Origin: Candidatus Methanoperedens nitratireducens | GTDB taxonomy: Archaea > Halobacteriota > Methanosarcinia > Methanosarcinales > Methanoperedenaceae | NCBI GenBank assembly: GCA_020724545.1 | Contig: DYGR01000032.1 | Location: 1-33,932 of the forward strand | DNA: 33,932 nt | Reading direction: 5' to 3' | Shown: piece by piece, positions 1 through 8,768 of the stretch | Layout of the letters: each line of letters opens with the position of its first letter | Position numbering within the stretch: position 1 is the first letter of the stretch | The notes under the pieces: model-generated | Database searches by the model: none | What the model was told of the DNA's origin: nothing | What the model saw: the letters and a program-made list of their open reading frames with translations, nothing else | Position numbers and translations under genes: made by a program

Positions 1-1135
1 TCGTGAAATAGAATGTCGAACCTTTACCGAGTTCAGATTCAGCCCATATCCTTCCGCCGTGGCGTTCCACGATCCTCTTGCAAGTTGCAAGGCCAATGCC
101 TGTGCCAGGATATTTGTCTCTGGTGTACTCGCGCTGGAATATCTGGAAGAGACGTCCGAAGAACTCAGGTGCTATGCCTATCCCGTTGTCTTTTACTGAG
201 AAAAACCATTCATTCTCCGCTCTTTTTGCCGATACATGAACACGTGGTACCTCCTCTCTTCTGAACTTGATGCCATTGCTTATCAGGTTCTGGAACAGTC
301 GAGCTATTTGAGATGTATCGGCCATTATAGTGGGCAGAGGATCATGGGTCACTACAGCTCCATTCTCCTCAATAGTTACTTTAAGATTAGTTACTGCCTG
401 ATCAAATACATCCTCGCAGTTTGTAAGTTCAAACGGCTTTCCCCGCGTGCCAACACGAGAATATTCAAGCAGATCATCGATCATACGCTGCATCCGTGTG
501 ACCCCGTCAACGATAAAGGCAATGAACTCATCAGCACTCTTATCAAGCTTACCTTTATAGCGCCTATCCAGGAGCTGGATAAAACCTGATACCATGCGCA
601 GCGGTTCCTGAAGGTCATGCGAGGCTATGTATGCGAATTGCTCAAGTTCGGCATTCGAGCGGGCTAATTCATCAGTTCGCAGCCTCAGTTCTTCCTCTAC
701 TCTCTTGCGTTCGATGACTTCAGCCTTCAGGGCTTTGTTGGCTCTTGCCAGCTCTGCGGTTCTCTCCTGAACACGTATCTCTAACTCATCATATGCTCTG
801 TGCAGTGCCTCCTCGGCCTGTTTACGCTTCACGAGGAGTATTGCTGTTGACCATAACACTAATACTGCCAGGATGCTGTTGAAGACTGCTATCTCCATCG
901 TAATACCAGGAGGAGAATACATATATCCCAGTGAGATGAAAATTGTACAGATCACCGCAAAAACATAAATGTAGAGTCGCTGGAACTGCAGGGATACGAT
1001 TATCAGCGGGAGCAGGTATCCTAACCATACTGCCATGCCTAATGGCGTCAACAGGTCAAGGATGAATACCACTACAGCTATTGCAACAGATAATGTATAA
1101 AGCACAGCAGTACTCTTACTCTTAGTCGCTTTCAT
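1..1135 (-). CDS. Membrane sensor histidine kinase, C-terminus cut by window edge
   Basis: This is a sensor kinase; 378 codons are visible from an ATG at 1135 and the last residues lie beyond position 1. Residues about 10-102 form four hydrophobic segments, which suggests a membrane-embedded sensor. A coiled linker (about 105-160) contains the repeated [15 protein letters not shown] signature. The HisKA domain follows, with phospho-acceptor His173 in [13 protein letters not shown], then the HATPase domain with N-box [11 protein letters not shown]1 box DNGIGI and G2 box GTGIGLA. The frame is open to the window edge. It overlaps the stop of the upstream kinase by 4 bp (ATGA), so the two are very probably translationally coupled. 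There is no receiver domain and no adjacent regulator in the window. The core is almost the same as the kinases at 1132-2763, 7217-8719 and 8769-9938, so it belongs to a local paralogue family. The signal sensed is unknown. Confidence 0.9.
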   Translation of the reverse strand, partial: MKATKSKSTAVLYTLSVAIAVVVFILDLLTPLGMAVWLGYLLPLIIVSLQFQRLYIYVFAVICTIFISLGYMYSPPGITMEIAVFNSILAVLVLWSTAILLVKRKQAEEALHRAYDELEIRVQERTAELARANKALKAEVIERKRVEEELRLRTDELARSNAELEQFAYIASHDLQEPLRMVSGFIQLLDRRYKGKLDKSADEFIAFIVDGVTRMQRMIDDLLEYSRVGTRGKPFELTNCEDVFDQAVTNLKVTIEENGAVVTHDPLPTIMADTSQIARLFQNLISNGIKFRREEVPRVHVSAKRAENEWFFSVKDNGIGIAPEFFGRLFQIFQREYTRDKYPGTGIGLATCKRIVERHGGRIWAESELGKGSTFYFT

Positions 1136-2763
1136 GATAGTTCTGGCCGCTCATCTCTTCTCAGTGGTATCGTGAAATAGAATGTCGAACCTTTACCGAG
1201 TTCAGATTCAGCCCATATCCTTCCACCGTGGCGCTCCACGATCCTCTTGCAGATCGCAAGGCCTATGCCTGTACCAGGGTATCTGGTTGCAGCGTGCTCG
1301 CGCTGGAATATCTGAAAGAGATGTCCGAAGAACTCAGGAGCTATGCCTGTCCCGTTATCTTGAACCGAGAAGACCCATTCATTCCCTTCTCTTTTTGCCA
1401 TGATATGAATACGCGGCACCTCCTCTCTTCTGAATTTAATACCATTACTTATCAGGTTCTGTAACAACTGAACCATTTGAGTGGCATCGGCCATTACTGC
1501 AGGTAAGGGGTCATGTGTCACAGTGGCTTTATTTTCCTCAATTGCCACCCCGAGGTTAGTAACTGCCTTATCAAAAACATCCTCTAAGTCTGTCGGCTCA
1601 AACGGCTTGCCGCGCGTGCCAACACGAGAGTATGCAAGCAGATCTTCGATCATCCTCTGCATCCTTGCTGCTCCATCCACGATAAAAGCAATGAACTCAT
1701 CGGCACTTCTGTCAAGCTTACCTCTGTAGCGCCGCTCCAGCAGCTGGATAAAACCTGACACCATGCGTAATGGTTCCTGAAGGTCATGGGATGCGACATA
1801 GGCGAACTGCTCAAGCTCAGCATTCGAGCGGGCAAGCTCTGCCGTCCACCTCTCGCGCTCCTCCTCGACCCGCTTTCGCTCTGTTATGTCCCTTGCAATC
1901 CCCTGGGTTACGGTAATCTCTCCCTTCTCGTTCCTGAGCAGCCTCACGTTTTGAAGCACATATATAACCCTGCCGCTCTTTGATACAAACCGGTTCTCAA
2001 AGCCAAAAATATCTTCGCCCTTTTCTATCATTTCCCTGAATCTTTCAAGGGTTCTCTCCCTGTCATCAGGGTGAAGCCACTTCAACCATGTCTGGCCGAT
2101 TATCTCCTCAGGTTTAGCTTCCAGTATCCTGTAGCCAGCATCGTTTAAGAACATATTATTGCCTTCTTTATCAGATAGATATATGATATCGGTCGTTAGC
2201 TCAATCAGGTTCCTGTATCTTTCTTCAGATTCCCTGATGCGTTCTTCTGCCTGCCTGCGCTCGGCAATTTCAGCCTGTAACGCCTCGTTTGTTCGTGCCA
2301 GCTCTGCGGTCCTCTCCCGAACCCGTATCTCTAACTCATCATACGCTTTGCGCAGCGCCTCTTCCATCTTTTTTCGCTCTGTGATGTCCTCGCACACAAT
2401 GAGAATAACTATTCCACAATCAGGGACACGTATGGCTCGGGCCACCTCTTTCACCCACAGTATGGTTCCGTCCTTACGAACCTTACGAAATTCCCTGGTG
2501 GCAATACATTCGGGATTCTGCAGGCATTCAGCTATTTGCTGCAGGATGATTTCTTTATCATCTTCATAAATAACCTTGAATATCAATTGACCAGTCAGTT
2601 CCTCAACCGTGTAACCGAGCTGCTCTGCCCCGAACCTGTTGATGGAAAGTATCTTTCCATCCGCATCCACGGTAAAATAGACCGACGGGCTTTCTTCGTA
2701 CAGAGCCCGGTACAGTCCTGATTCATCTATGAGTTGCTTTTTTATCCTATCCTCCTTTTTCAC
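1132..2763 (-). CDS. Double-PAS sensor histidine kinase (cytoplasmic)
   Basis: A 543-residue soluble kinase with a GTG start at 2763. A PAS domain occupies about 15-130, a coiled linker about 135-178, and a second PAS about 180-296 ending in DITERKR, as PAS-associated C-terminal segments do. HisKA follows with His326 in [13 protein letters not shown], then HATPase with N436/N440, DNGTGI (469-474) and GTGIGL (497-502). No transmembrane segment is visible, so it probably senses a cytoplasmic cue. It leads a two-gene unit with the kinase at 1-1135 (ATGA overlap). It is divergent from pgk across about 200 bp. The pairing resembles the kinase/kinase/regulator end of the stressosome operon, and the two clusters probably arose by duplication. 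The partner response regulator is not obvious; the one at 9941 could serve both, but this is a guess. Confidence 0.93.
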   Translation of the reverse strand: MKKEDRIKKQLIDESGLYRALYEESPSVYFTVDADGKILSINRFGAEQLGYTVEELTGQLIFKVIYEDDKEIILQQIAECLQNPECIATREFRKVRKDGTILWVKEVARAIRVPDCGIVILIVCEDITERKKMEEALRKAYDELEIRVRERTAELARTNEALQAEIAERRQAEERIRESEERYRNLIELTTDIIYLSDKEGNNMFLNDAGYRILEAKPEEIIGQTWLKWLHPDDRERTLERFREMIEKGEDIFGFENRFVSKSGRVIYVLQNVRLLRNEKGEITVTQGIARDITERKRVEEERERWTAELARSNAELEQFAYVASHDLQEPLRMVSGFIQLLERRYRGKLDRSADEFIAFIVDGAARMQRMIEDLLAYSRVGTRGKPFEPTDLEDVFDKAVTNLGVAIEENKATVTHDPLPAVMADATQMVQLLQNLISNGIKFRREEVPRIHIMAKREGNEWVFSVQDNGTGIAPEFFGHLFQIFQREHAATRYPGTGIGLAICKRIVERHGGRIWAESELGKGSTFYFTIPLRRDERPELS

Positions 2764-2969
2764 CCTGCCTGCCCCCTAAAACAGCCGCATATAGTAATAT
2801 GCAGATCATCCTTTACAAGGTCTATTAACGGTGTTAACTATCATAAGGGTTTTTACCAAAGTTTACCCAAATCCACTGGTGAGCAAGAATTCATACTCTT
2901 AAGATCTTAAGGTACCCCTGGTTTATCGCTATGTTTATAGCTATCCTCTTCGAATTAAGTTCGTTCGAT
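2764..2969. promoter_or_regulatory. pgk: Divergent promoter region, histidine kinases / pgk, with 14-bp palindrome
   Basis: On the plus strand a TATA-like TTTATAG at 2934-2940 lies about 26 nt before 2963-2966. That would give a nearly leaderless pgk transcript starting at ATG 2970 or 2973. A perfect 14-bp palindrome, CTTAAGATCTTAAG, occupies 2898-2911, about 25 bp upstream of that TATA box, where an archaeal activator or repressor could bind. On the minus strand an AT-rich stretch around 2785-2800 could be the kinase promoter. The palindrome is seen directly; its role is inferred. Confidence 0.45.
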
Positions 2970-4193
2970 ATGATGCGGGATTACCTAACAATCGATGACA
3001 TAAACCTCAGGGGAAAGACGGTTCTATGCAGGCTTGATTTAAACTCGCCAATGGACCCCGATGGAATTATTCTTGATGATTCACGCTTCAGAAGCCACCT
3101 TATAACCTTAAAAGAGCTTGATGAGGCTAAAGTGGTCATATTATCCCACCAGAGCCGTCCGGGTAAAAGCGATTTTACTACCATGGGACCGCATTCAAAA
3201 CTACTATCAAAACTTATGCGAAGGAATGTAGGCTATGTTGATGATATATTCGGCTCGCATGCTGTTAATTCTATAAAGAGAATGCATCAGGGTGACATTA
3301 TCCTGCTTGAGAATACCAGGTTCTATTCAGAGGAATCCCTTGAGCGCACACCAAAAGAGCATACCAAAACCCACATGGTAAAGCGCCTGGCGCCTGTTTG
3401 TGATGTTTTTATGAACGATGCCTTCTCGGTCTCACACAGGTCTCATCTTTCTGTAACAGGCTTCACTGAGGTATTACCCGGCATCGCGGGAAGGGTGATG
3501 GAAAAAGAAATAGACTCATTGAACAGGGGACTATCCTGCGATGACCGTCCGTGTATATACGTGCTCGGGGGTGCAAAAGTGGATGACTCGATCAAGGTCA
3601 CAAAAAACGTGCTTGAGAGAGGAGCTGCAGACAGGGTACTGGTCACTGGTGTTGTCGCCAATATCTTTCTTGCAGCTTCAGGTGTGAGAATAGGAAGCTC
3701 TAATATGAATTTTATTGAGAAACAGGGTTATATAAATCAGATAGATATTGCCCGTGAGCTGCTCGGACGCTTCAAGGATAAGATCGGGCTGCCTGTGGAT
3801 GTTGCATTGAATAAAGATGATGAGCGTGTTGAAGAAAAAGCCCGCAGCCTTGATACAGAATTGCCGATACACGATGTAGGGATTGAGACGATTGTTAAGT
3901 TCTCAAGGGAAATCAGCAGTGCAAGGACTGTGGTAATGAACGGTCCTGCCGGAGTATTTGAAAAAGATGCTTTTGCACTTGGAACATACGAACTTATCAA
4001 AGCCGGAACAGCATCAGGTTTCTCGGTTGTAGGAGGGGGGCATATTGCGGCTGCTGTTGAGCAGCTTGGTTTGGAGGATAAGTTCTCTCATGTGAGTACG
4101 GGTGGCGGTGCCTGCATTGATTATCTAGCAGGCGAAAAACTGCCAGGGATCGAGTCGCTAAAACATGCTGCCAGTAGATTCAGACAAAAATAG
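2970..4193 (+). CDS. pgk: Phosphoglycerate kinase
   Basis: Interconverts 1,3-bisphosphoglycerate and 3-phosphoglycerate with ADP/ATP in glycolysis and gluconeogenesis. Family features seen: GKTVLCRLDLNSP near the N-terminus (substrate-binding RxDxN), VILSHQSRPG, LLENTRFYSEE, FMNDAFSVSHRSHLSV, the NGPAGVFE nucleotide loop, and GGGHIAAAVEQLG followed by STGGGACIDYLAG near the C-terminus. The frame extends upstream to an ATG at 2931, but homology starts at the Met pair 2970/2973 and a TATA-like box overlaps the earlier ATG, so 2970 was chosen (407 residues, normal for archaeal PGK). The last 29 bp overlap the next gene in another frame. In a methanogenic or methanotrophic archaeon the flux is probably mainly gluconeogenic. 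Confidence 0.95.
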   Translation: MMRDYLTIDDINLRGKTVLCRLDLNSPMDPDGIILDDSRFRSHLITLKELDEAKVVILSHQSRPGKSDFTTMGPHSKLLSKLMRRNVGYVDDIFGSHAVNSIKRMHQGDIILLENTRFYSEESLERTPKEHTKTHMVKRLAPVCDVFMNDAFSVSHRSHLSVTGFTEVLPGIAGRVMEKEIDSLNRGLSCDDRPCIYVLGGAKVDDSIKVTKNVLERGAADRVLVTGVVANIFLAASGVRIGSSNMNFIEKQGYINQIDIARELLGRFKDKIGLPVDVALNKDDERVEEKARSLDTELPIHDVGIETIVKFSREISSARTVVMNGPAGVFEKDAFALGTYELIKAGTASGFSVVGGGHIAAAVEQLGLEDKFSHVSTGGGACIDYLAGEKLPGIESLKHAASRFRQK

Positions 4194-4767
4194 ATCGGTC
4201 GGTTTTGATTTTACCGGCAGTATGACCCTGCTTGTTGAAGATATTGTAAAAACCCATCCCTCTTTTTGCCATATCAGGCCTGAGAACATATTTATTGCGA
4301 TATCACACTCAAACGGAAGCGATCACGGTGTGATCGCAAAGCTGCGGCCTCTGCGGTTTGAGGGAAGTCCCAGGATATACCGCAGGATCGTGCATCCTGA
4401 TATAAACATTAACGGGAGCGACATTTTATATGTGGTCTATTTTTGTTTGCCCCGTTATCTGAACCATGGAGCGTTTGAGGATAAACTGGCAACCGTACTG
4501 CATGAGCTGTACCATATCTCCCCTCTATTTAACGGGGATATAAGACGCTTTGAAGGCAAGAACTATGCACATGGCAATTCAAAGGAAGAATATAATAAAT
4601 TAATAAACATGTATGCTGATGAGTATATTAATTCAACCTGCCGCCCTGAACTGAGTATGTTTTTAGAATCCAGATGCTCAGATTTGAAAAGTAAATATGG
4701 TGCAGTATACGGCGATATGATCCGCATCTCCCGTTCAAAAACTTTGATCTATAGCCGCAGGGTCTAG
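4165..4767 (+). CDS. Putative HExxH zinc metallopeptidase-like protein
   Basis: A 200-residue protein with HELYH at 113-117, inside VLHELYHISPLFNGD, and a candidate third metal ligand His136 in YAHGNS. This is the pattern of a small zinc metallopeptidase fold, similar to the putative phage/archaeal metallopeptidase families as I remember them. No signal peptide or membrane segment is visible, so it is probably cytoplasmic. The start lies inside the end of pgk (29-bp overlap, different frame), which implies translational coupling. If a later start is used, the next Met is residue 20. The substrate is unknown and peptidase activity is not established. The link to pgk is positional only. Confidence 0.7.
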   Translation: MLPVDSDKNRSVGFDFTGSMTLLVEDIVKTHPSFCHIRPENIFIAISHSNGSDHGVIAKLRPLRFEGSPRIYRRIVHPDININGSDILYVVYFCLPRYLNHGAFEDKLATVLHELYHISPLFNGDIRRFEGKNYAHGNSKEEYNKLINMYADEYINSTCRPELSMFLESRCSDLKSKYGAVYGDMIRISRSKTLIYSRRV

Positions 4768-4810
4768 CGGTAACATTAAATAGGGAAAAAACAATCTGTA
4801 CTAAATTTGT

Positions 4811-4842
4811 ATCATGACGATAACGATTCGTATCATCATGAT
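4811..4842. promoter_or_regulatory. Dyad-symmetric element upstream of stressosome operon
   Basis: Arms ATCATGACGATA (4811-4822) and TATCATCATGAT (4831-4842) match as an inverted repeat at 11 of 12 positions around an 8-nt spacer. The element ends 36 nt before the rsbR-like ATG. It is well placed for an operator or activator site, or it could fold as a leader hairpin. A Shine-Dalgarno-like AAAGGGAG follows at about 4856-4863. Confidence 0.5.
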
Positions 4843-4878
4843 TAAAGATCTAAGAAAAGGGAGCAAAATTTTAGAAAA

Positions 4879-5784
4879 ATGAATAAAGAAGAGACTAAAA
4901 AGCCGACACCAGAATCAAGTGATGCACTTCTGCGCGAGTTAGTGGACCACTTCCGTGAGAAGCGAGAGATTCTGCGGCAGCAGTGGGTGCAGCTGATGAT
5001 GGGAAAGGGTCTGCTTGCAGGTCTGACACAGGAAGAGATTGAGACTGAGTCAATAACGATCTACGATACCTGCATTGTCTGTCTGGAAACAGGTGAGTAT
5101 GAAGGCGCTCAGGCCTATGCCACACGCATGGCTGAGCGCGGTGTGCTGCGCGGGATGACGACAGAGCAGATCATCGGTGGTTTACTCACACTGCGTGATG
5201 TATATGGGCGCAGCCTGTTCGAGCGGTATCAGCACGATATGGAGCGGCTGTCAGCAGCATTGGACATCTACGAACCGGTAGCCAATAAGATCCTCTCTGT
5301 CGTAGCGCTTGCGTTCGTCGAGGAGCGTGAAAAGGTCGTCCGCCAGCAGCAGGAGGCCATCCGCGAACTCTCAACCCCTGTGCTGCAGTTCAGGGATAAG
5401 CTGCTCATCCTGCCGATTATCGGTCTGATCGATTCCCTCCGCGCCCGTCAACTGACAGAGCAACTGCTGCGCGCCATACGTGCCAACAGGGCAAGGGTCG
5501 TAGTTATGGACATCACAGGTGTTCCGTCCGTGGACTCCAAGGTTGCCAACCACCTTGTGCAGACCGTGGATGCATCCAGGCTCATGGGCGCAACCGTGGT
5601 TGTCACGGGTGTATCACCCGAGATCGCCCAGACTCTGGTGACCCTTGGTGTTGACCTGAGCAAGATGAACACAGTAGGCGACCTGCAGGGCGGCATCGAA
5701 GTAGCAGACCAGCTGCTGGGTTATAGGGTTACCAGGACAGGGCCAGAGACAGGGTTGATTAGCAGCAAGGATAAGGTGCCATGA
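4879..5784 (+). CDS. rsbR: RsbR-like stressosome co-antagonist (RsbRD-type N-domain plus STAS)
   Basis: Structural and sensory subunit of a stressosome. The 301-residue protein has an alpha-helical N-terminal half (about 15-155) with the pattern of RsbR/RsbRD N-terminal domains, then the characteristic linker IRELSTPVLQFRDKLLILPIIG (about 161-182), and a STAS domain (about 175-285). DITGVPSVDSKVANHL places Ser220 where the phosphorylatable Thr205 of Bacillus subtilis RsbR lies. No haem- or flavin-binding motif can be recognised, so the input is unknown. The next gene starts 3 nt after its stop. The order R-S-T-X is that of the classical module. Only one RsbR paralogue is present here, whereas bacteria often have several. 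Confidence 0.93.
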   Translation: MNKEETKKPTPESSDALLRELVDHFREKREILRQQWVQLMMGKGLLAGLTQEEIETESITIYDTCIVCLETGEYEGAQAYATRMAERGVLRGMTTEQIIGGLLTLRDVYGRSLFERYQHDMERLSAALDIYEPVANKILSVVALAFVEEREKVVRQQQEAIRELSTPVLQFRDKLLILPIIGLIDSLRARQLTEQLLRAIRANRARVVVMDITGVPSVDSKVANHLVQTVDASRLMGATVVVTGVSPEIAQTLVTLGVDLSKMNTVGDLQGGIEVADQLLGYRVTRTGPETGLISSKDKVP

Positions 5785-5787
5785 TCA

Positions 5788-6153
5788 ATGCTGGTTCCGA
5801 TTCTAAAGCAGGGCGATTATCTGATTGCTTCAGTTCAGTCTGAACTGAGCGATGAGGATCTCTTAAAACTGCGGGATGAGCTTGTGAGACGCGTGGGCGA
5901 GCTGCGCTCACGCGGGGTCATCATAGATGTCACCGCGCTGTATGTGATGGACTCGTTTGCGACCCGCACACTGCGCGCCATAGCACATATGATCAGGTTG
6001 CGCGGTGCTGAGACCATTATAGTCGGGATACAGCCAGAGGTCGCGTTCACTATGGTACAACTGGGTCTGAAACTGGAGGGCGTGATGACAGCACTTGACC
6101 TGGAAGAAGGCCTTGCATACCTGCAAACACTGCATACAAGCAAAAGGAGATAG
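5788..6153 (+). CDS. rsbS: RsbS-like stressosome STAS protein (anti-sigma-factor antagonist family)
   Basis: A 121-residue single STAS-domain protein. In the known module RsbS forms the stressosome core with RsbR and sequesters RsbT until phosphorylated. The phosphorylation loop is intact: DVTALYVMDSFATR, with Ser56 in the position of B. subtilis RsbS Ser59. The C-terminal half, GAETIIVGIQPEVAFTMVQLG, is typical of RsbS. The ATG at 5788 was chosen because it follows an AAGGTG Shine-Dalgarno-like sequence at 5774-5779, and because the ATG at 5781 is in another frame. It is translationally linked to rsbR (3 nt apart) and rsbT (5 nt apart). Confidence 0.94.
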   Translation: MLVPILKQGDYLIASVQSELSDEDLLKLRDELVRRVGELRSRGVIIDVTALYVMDSFATRTLRAIAHMIRLRGAETIIVGIQPEVAFTMVQLGLKLEGVMTALDLEEGLAYLQTLHTSKRR

Positions 6154-6158
6154 CAGGC

Positions 6159-6560
6159 GTGGCTGATGAAGTACGCGTATCTATCCACTCAGAAGATGAC
6201 ATAGTGACCGTCCGACAGAAAGGGCGAGAGCTGGCTGCTAAGCTGGGCTTCTCATCCACCGACCTTGTGGTCATTGCCACAGCTATATCTGAGATAGCGC
6301 GCAATATAGTTCAATATGCCAGGCACGGTGAGATCTCTATGAGCATTGTCCAGCAGGGCAGCAGGAGCGGTATCATTATCATTGCCCGTGATAAAGGACC
6401 TGGAATCACTAACATCAATTTAGCAATGCAGGATGGCTACTCAACCGGAGGTGGTCTCGGGCTGGGCCTGCCAGGGGCAAAGCGTCTGATGGATGAATTT
6501 GAAATTACCTCTAAGGTCGGCAGTGGAACGACAGTAACGATGAAGAAATGGCTGAGGTAA
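6159..6560 (+). CDS. rsbT: RsbT-like serine/threonine protein kinase (GHKL anti-sigma regulatory type)
   Basis: The switch kinase: it phosphorylates RsbR and RsbS and, once released, activates an RsbU-type partner. At 133 residues it matches the length I recall for B. subtilis RsbT. ATP-binding motifs are complete: N-box SEIARNIVQYA with Asn49, G1 box RDKGPGI (Asp78), and the Gly-rich lid GGGLGLGLPGAKRLMDEF (97-114), ending in KKWLR as RsbT proteins do. The start is GTG at 6159 with AAAGGAGA at 6143-6150 as Shine-Dalgarno. It sits 5 nt after rsbS. RsbW-type anti-sigma kinases are related, but archaea lack sigma factors and the context is RsbR-S-T-X, so RsbT is the better call. Confidence 0.94.
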   Translation: MADEVRVSIHSEDDIVTVRQKGRELAAKLGFSSTDLVVIATAISEIARNIVQYARHGEISMSIVQQGSRSGIIIIARDKGPGITNINLAMQDGYSTGGGLGLGLPGAKRLMDEFEITSKVGSGTTVTMKKWLR

Positions 6561-6618
6561 AGGTAAAGATGAATCGATGGTGAGAACAAATATCATATAA
6601 TAACGATATCTATTCACT

Positions 6619-7224
6619 ATGTTGATCGAGTGGGGTGTCTCCATGATGGCAGCGCCTGGACAGAGTGTTTCAGGTGACAGACACATAATCAAGCAGTTCA
6701 CAGGCGGTATGCTCATAGCTGTGATGGACGGGCTGGGACATGGCTATGAGGCTGCTGTAGCTTCACGGATCGCAATCAACACGCTGGATATCCATGCCAG
6801 CGAGCCTGTTATCTCATTAATCAGACGCTGTCACGAAGTACTAAAGGGAACGCGCGGGGTTGTGATGAGCATCGCCTCACTCAACCTGCTCGATAACACG
6901 ATGGTATGGCTGGGCGTGGGAAATGTTGAAGGTGTGCTGCTTCGGGCGGATGCGAAGGTATCTCAGCAGAACCTGCCGCTTCGCGGGGGGGTGTTAGGCT
7001 ATCATCTCCCGCCGCTTAAGGTCTCCGTTACTCGCCTCATGCCTGGCGATATATTGATTTTTGCCACTGATGGCATTCGCAGTGGCTTTGAGATAGGATT
7101 GGACCTGAGCGAGCAGCCACAGCAAATTGCAGACCGCATCATGACACAGTGTGCCCGGGGGACGGATGACGCGCTGGTGCTGGTTGTGCGCTATACAGGA
7201 AGGCAGGAAGAGGGCAATGAATGA
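6619..7224 (+). CDS. rsbX: RsbX-like PP2C-family serine phosphatase (stressosome reset)
   Basis: A 201-residue SpoIIE/PP2C-type phosphatase. In the known module RsbX removes phosphate from RsbS and RsbR and resets the stressosome. Metal-binding acidic residues are present: Asp20 in SVSGD, Asp37 in MDGLGHG, Asp151 in ATDGI, and Asp183/Asp184 in GTDDALVLVV. The short size and lack of a sensor domain fit RsbX rather than RsbU. Upstream AT-rich CATATAATAA (about 6592-6601) lies about 26 nt before the ATG and could be an internal promoter giving a leaderless transcript. Its last 8 bp overlap the next gene. Confidence 0.92.
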   Translation: MLIEWGVSMMAAPGQSVSGDRHIIKQFTGGMLIAVMDGLGHGYEAAVASRIAINTLDIHASEPVISLIRRCHEVLKGTRGVVMSIASLNLLDNTMVWLGVGNVEGVLLRADAKVSQQNLPLRGGVLGYHLPPLKVSVTRLMPGDILIFATDGIRSGFEIGLDLSEQPQQIADRIMTQCARGTDDALVLVVRYTGRQEEGNE

Positions 7225-8719
7225 CATAAAGGAACAGTACATATCCGCGCTGGAGGACTATCTTGCAGGAAAGGGAGAACCTGCCCTGGAGAAGGCGTAT
7301 GAGCTCGGGCGCAGGGCAATCGCCCAGGGGCTTGGCATCCTGCACATGGCATCGGTTCACCAGGATGCTATGACTGCGGTCCTGCTTCGCGCGCTCACAC
7401 CACAAGAGAGCGCAGAGATCACAAAGAAGGCAACCGGGTTCTTCTGTGAGAGCCTGGCACCGTTTGAGATGACCTTTCGCGGTTTCCAGGAATCCATTAC
7501 AAGGTTGCTCGATCTGAACAGAGAACTGGAGCGGTCAGAGAATGATCTGCGCAAAGCACATGATGAGCTGGAGGTGCGGGTTCTGGAGCGGACAGCAGAA
7601 CTTGCAAGAACCAACGAGGAGCTGCGAAAAGAGAGGGATAAGGCGCAGAAGTACCTTGATATTGCAGGGGCTATGATCGTAGTTATAGGTTCAGATCAAA
7701 AAGTCGTACTTGTAAATAGAAAGTGCTGTGAGATCTTAGGGTATAATGAGCACGAGATTGTTGGCAAGAACTGGTTTGAAACTTTTCTTCCAGAGAGAGT
7801 CAGGGATGAAGTAAAAGCTGGTTTTGTAAAATTGATGGCAGGGGAAATTGAACCTGTTGAATTTTTTGAAAATCCTGTTCTGACCAGGAGTAGAGAGGAA
7901 AGAGTAATTGCATGGCATAATGCTGTATTGAGGAATGGAGCAGGCAATATCACTGGTACCATCAGTTCAGGAGAAGATATCACAGACCGCAAGCGAGCAG
8001 AGGAGGAGCGCGAGCGATGGGCTTCAGAGCTTGCCCGCTCGAATGCTGAACTTGAGCAGTTCGCCTATGTGGCATCCCATGACCTTCAGGAGCCGCTGCG
8101 CATGATATCAGGCTTTACCCAGCTGCTGGCAAGACGCTACAAGGACAGGTTAGATGAGAATGCTTATGAGTTCATTGATTATATCGTGGATGGTGCCACA
8201 CGGATGCAGAGGATGATAGAGGATCTGCTGGCGTACTCGCGGGTCGGGACACGCGGCAATCCGTTTGAGCTGATCAGTTGTAAAGACATCTTTGATCAGG
8301 TTATAGCTAATCTCAAGATGGCTATCGGGGAAAATAATGCTCAAGTGACACATGACCCTCTGCCTGCTATAATGGCTGATTCCACTCAAATGACTCAGTT
8401 GTTCCAGAACCTGATCAGCAACGCAATAAAGTTCAGGGGGGAAGAGCCGCCGCGTGTTCATATATCGGTAAAAAGAGCGGGAAATGAATGGGTTTTCTCT
8501 GTGCGGGATAACGGGATAGGGATAGCACCTGAATTCTTCGATCGACTTTTCCAGATATTCCAGCGTCTGCATACAGGGAAAGAATACCCGGGTACGGGTA
8601 TTGGCCTTGCGATTTGCAAGAAGATTGTGGAACGCCATGGAGGCAGGATCTGGGTTGAATCTGAGGTAGGCAGGGGCTCAACATTCTACTTTACAATACC
8701 AGTGAGAAGCCCGGGTTGA
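7217..8719 (+). CDS. Histidine kinase with RsbU-type RsbT-binding N-domain and PAS
   Basis: A 500-residue kinase starting at ATG 7217 inside the end of the rsbX-like gene; a longer in-frame extension to 7151 lies within rsbX and is not credible. Residues 1-85 ([20 protein letters not shown], then [23 protein letters not shown]) match the helical RsbU N-terminal domain that binds RsbT. A coiled linker (about 100-145) and a PAS domain (about 146-258, ending in DITDRKR) follow, then HisKA with His288 and HATPase with DNGIGI (431-436) and GTGIGL (459-464). The usual PP2C output of RsbU is absent. I infer that free RsbT activates this kinase, feeding stress signals to a response regulator, probably the one at 9941. 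Confidence 0.9.
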   Translation: MNDIKEQYISALEDYLAGKGEPALEKAYELGRRAIAQGLGILHMASVHQDAMTAVLLRALTPQESAEITKKATGFFCESLAPFEMTFRGFQESITRLLDLNRELERSENDLRKAHDELEVRVLERTAELARTNEELRKERDKAQKYLDIAGAMIVVIGSDQKVVLVNRKCCEILGYNEHEIVGKNWFETFLPERVRDEVKAGFVKLMAGEIEPVEFFENPVLTRSREERVIAWHNAVLRNGAGNITGTISSGEDITDRKRAEEERERWASELARSNAELEQFAYVASHDLQEPLRMISGFTQLLARRYKDRLDENAYEFIDYIVDGATRMQRMIEDLLAYSRVGTRGNPFELISCKDIFDQVIANLKMAIGENNAQVTHDPLPAIMADSTQMTQLFQNLISNAIKFRGEEPPRVHISVKRAGNEWVFSVRDNGIGIAPEFFDRLFQIFQRLHTGKEYPGTGIGLAICKKIVERHGGRIWVESEVGRGSTFYFTIPVRSPG

Positions 8720-8768
8720 TTCAGGAAGAACCATAAACATTTTAATCTATTTAATATATCATATTACT

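Noticed and set aside
822..1028. 68-codon minus-strand frame
   Set aside because: It is in another frame inside the first histidine kinase.
1..1300. Near-identical segments at 1-60 and 1170-1230 as insertion-sequence ends
   Set aside because: They are the conserved C-terminal ends of two paralogous kinases.
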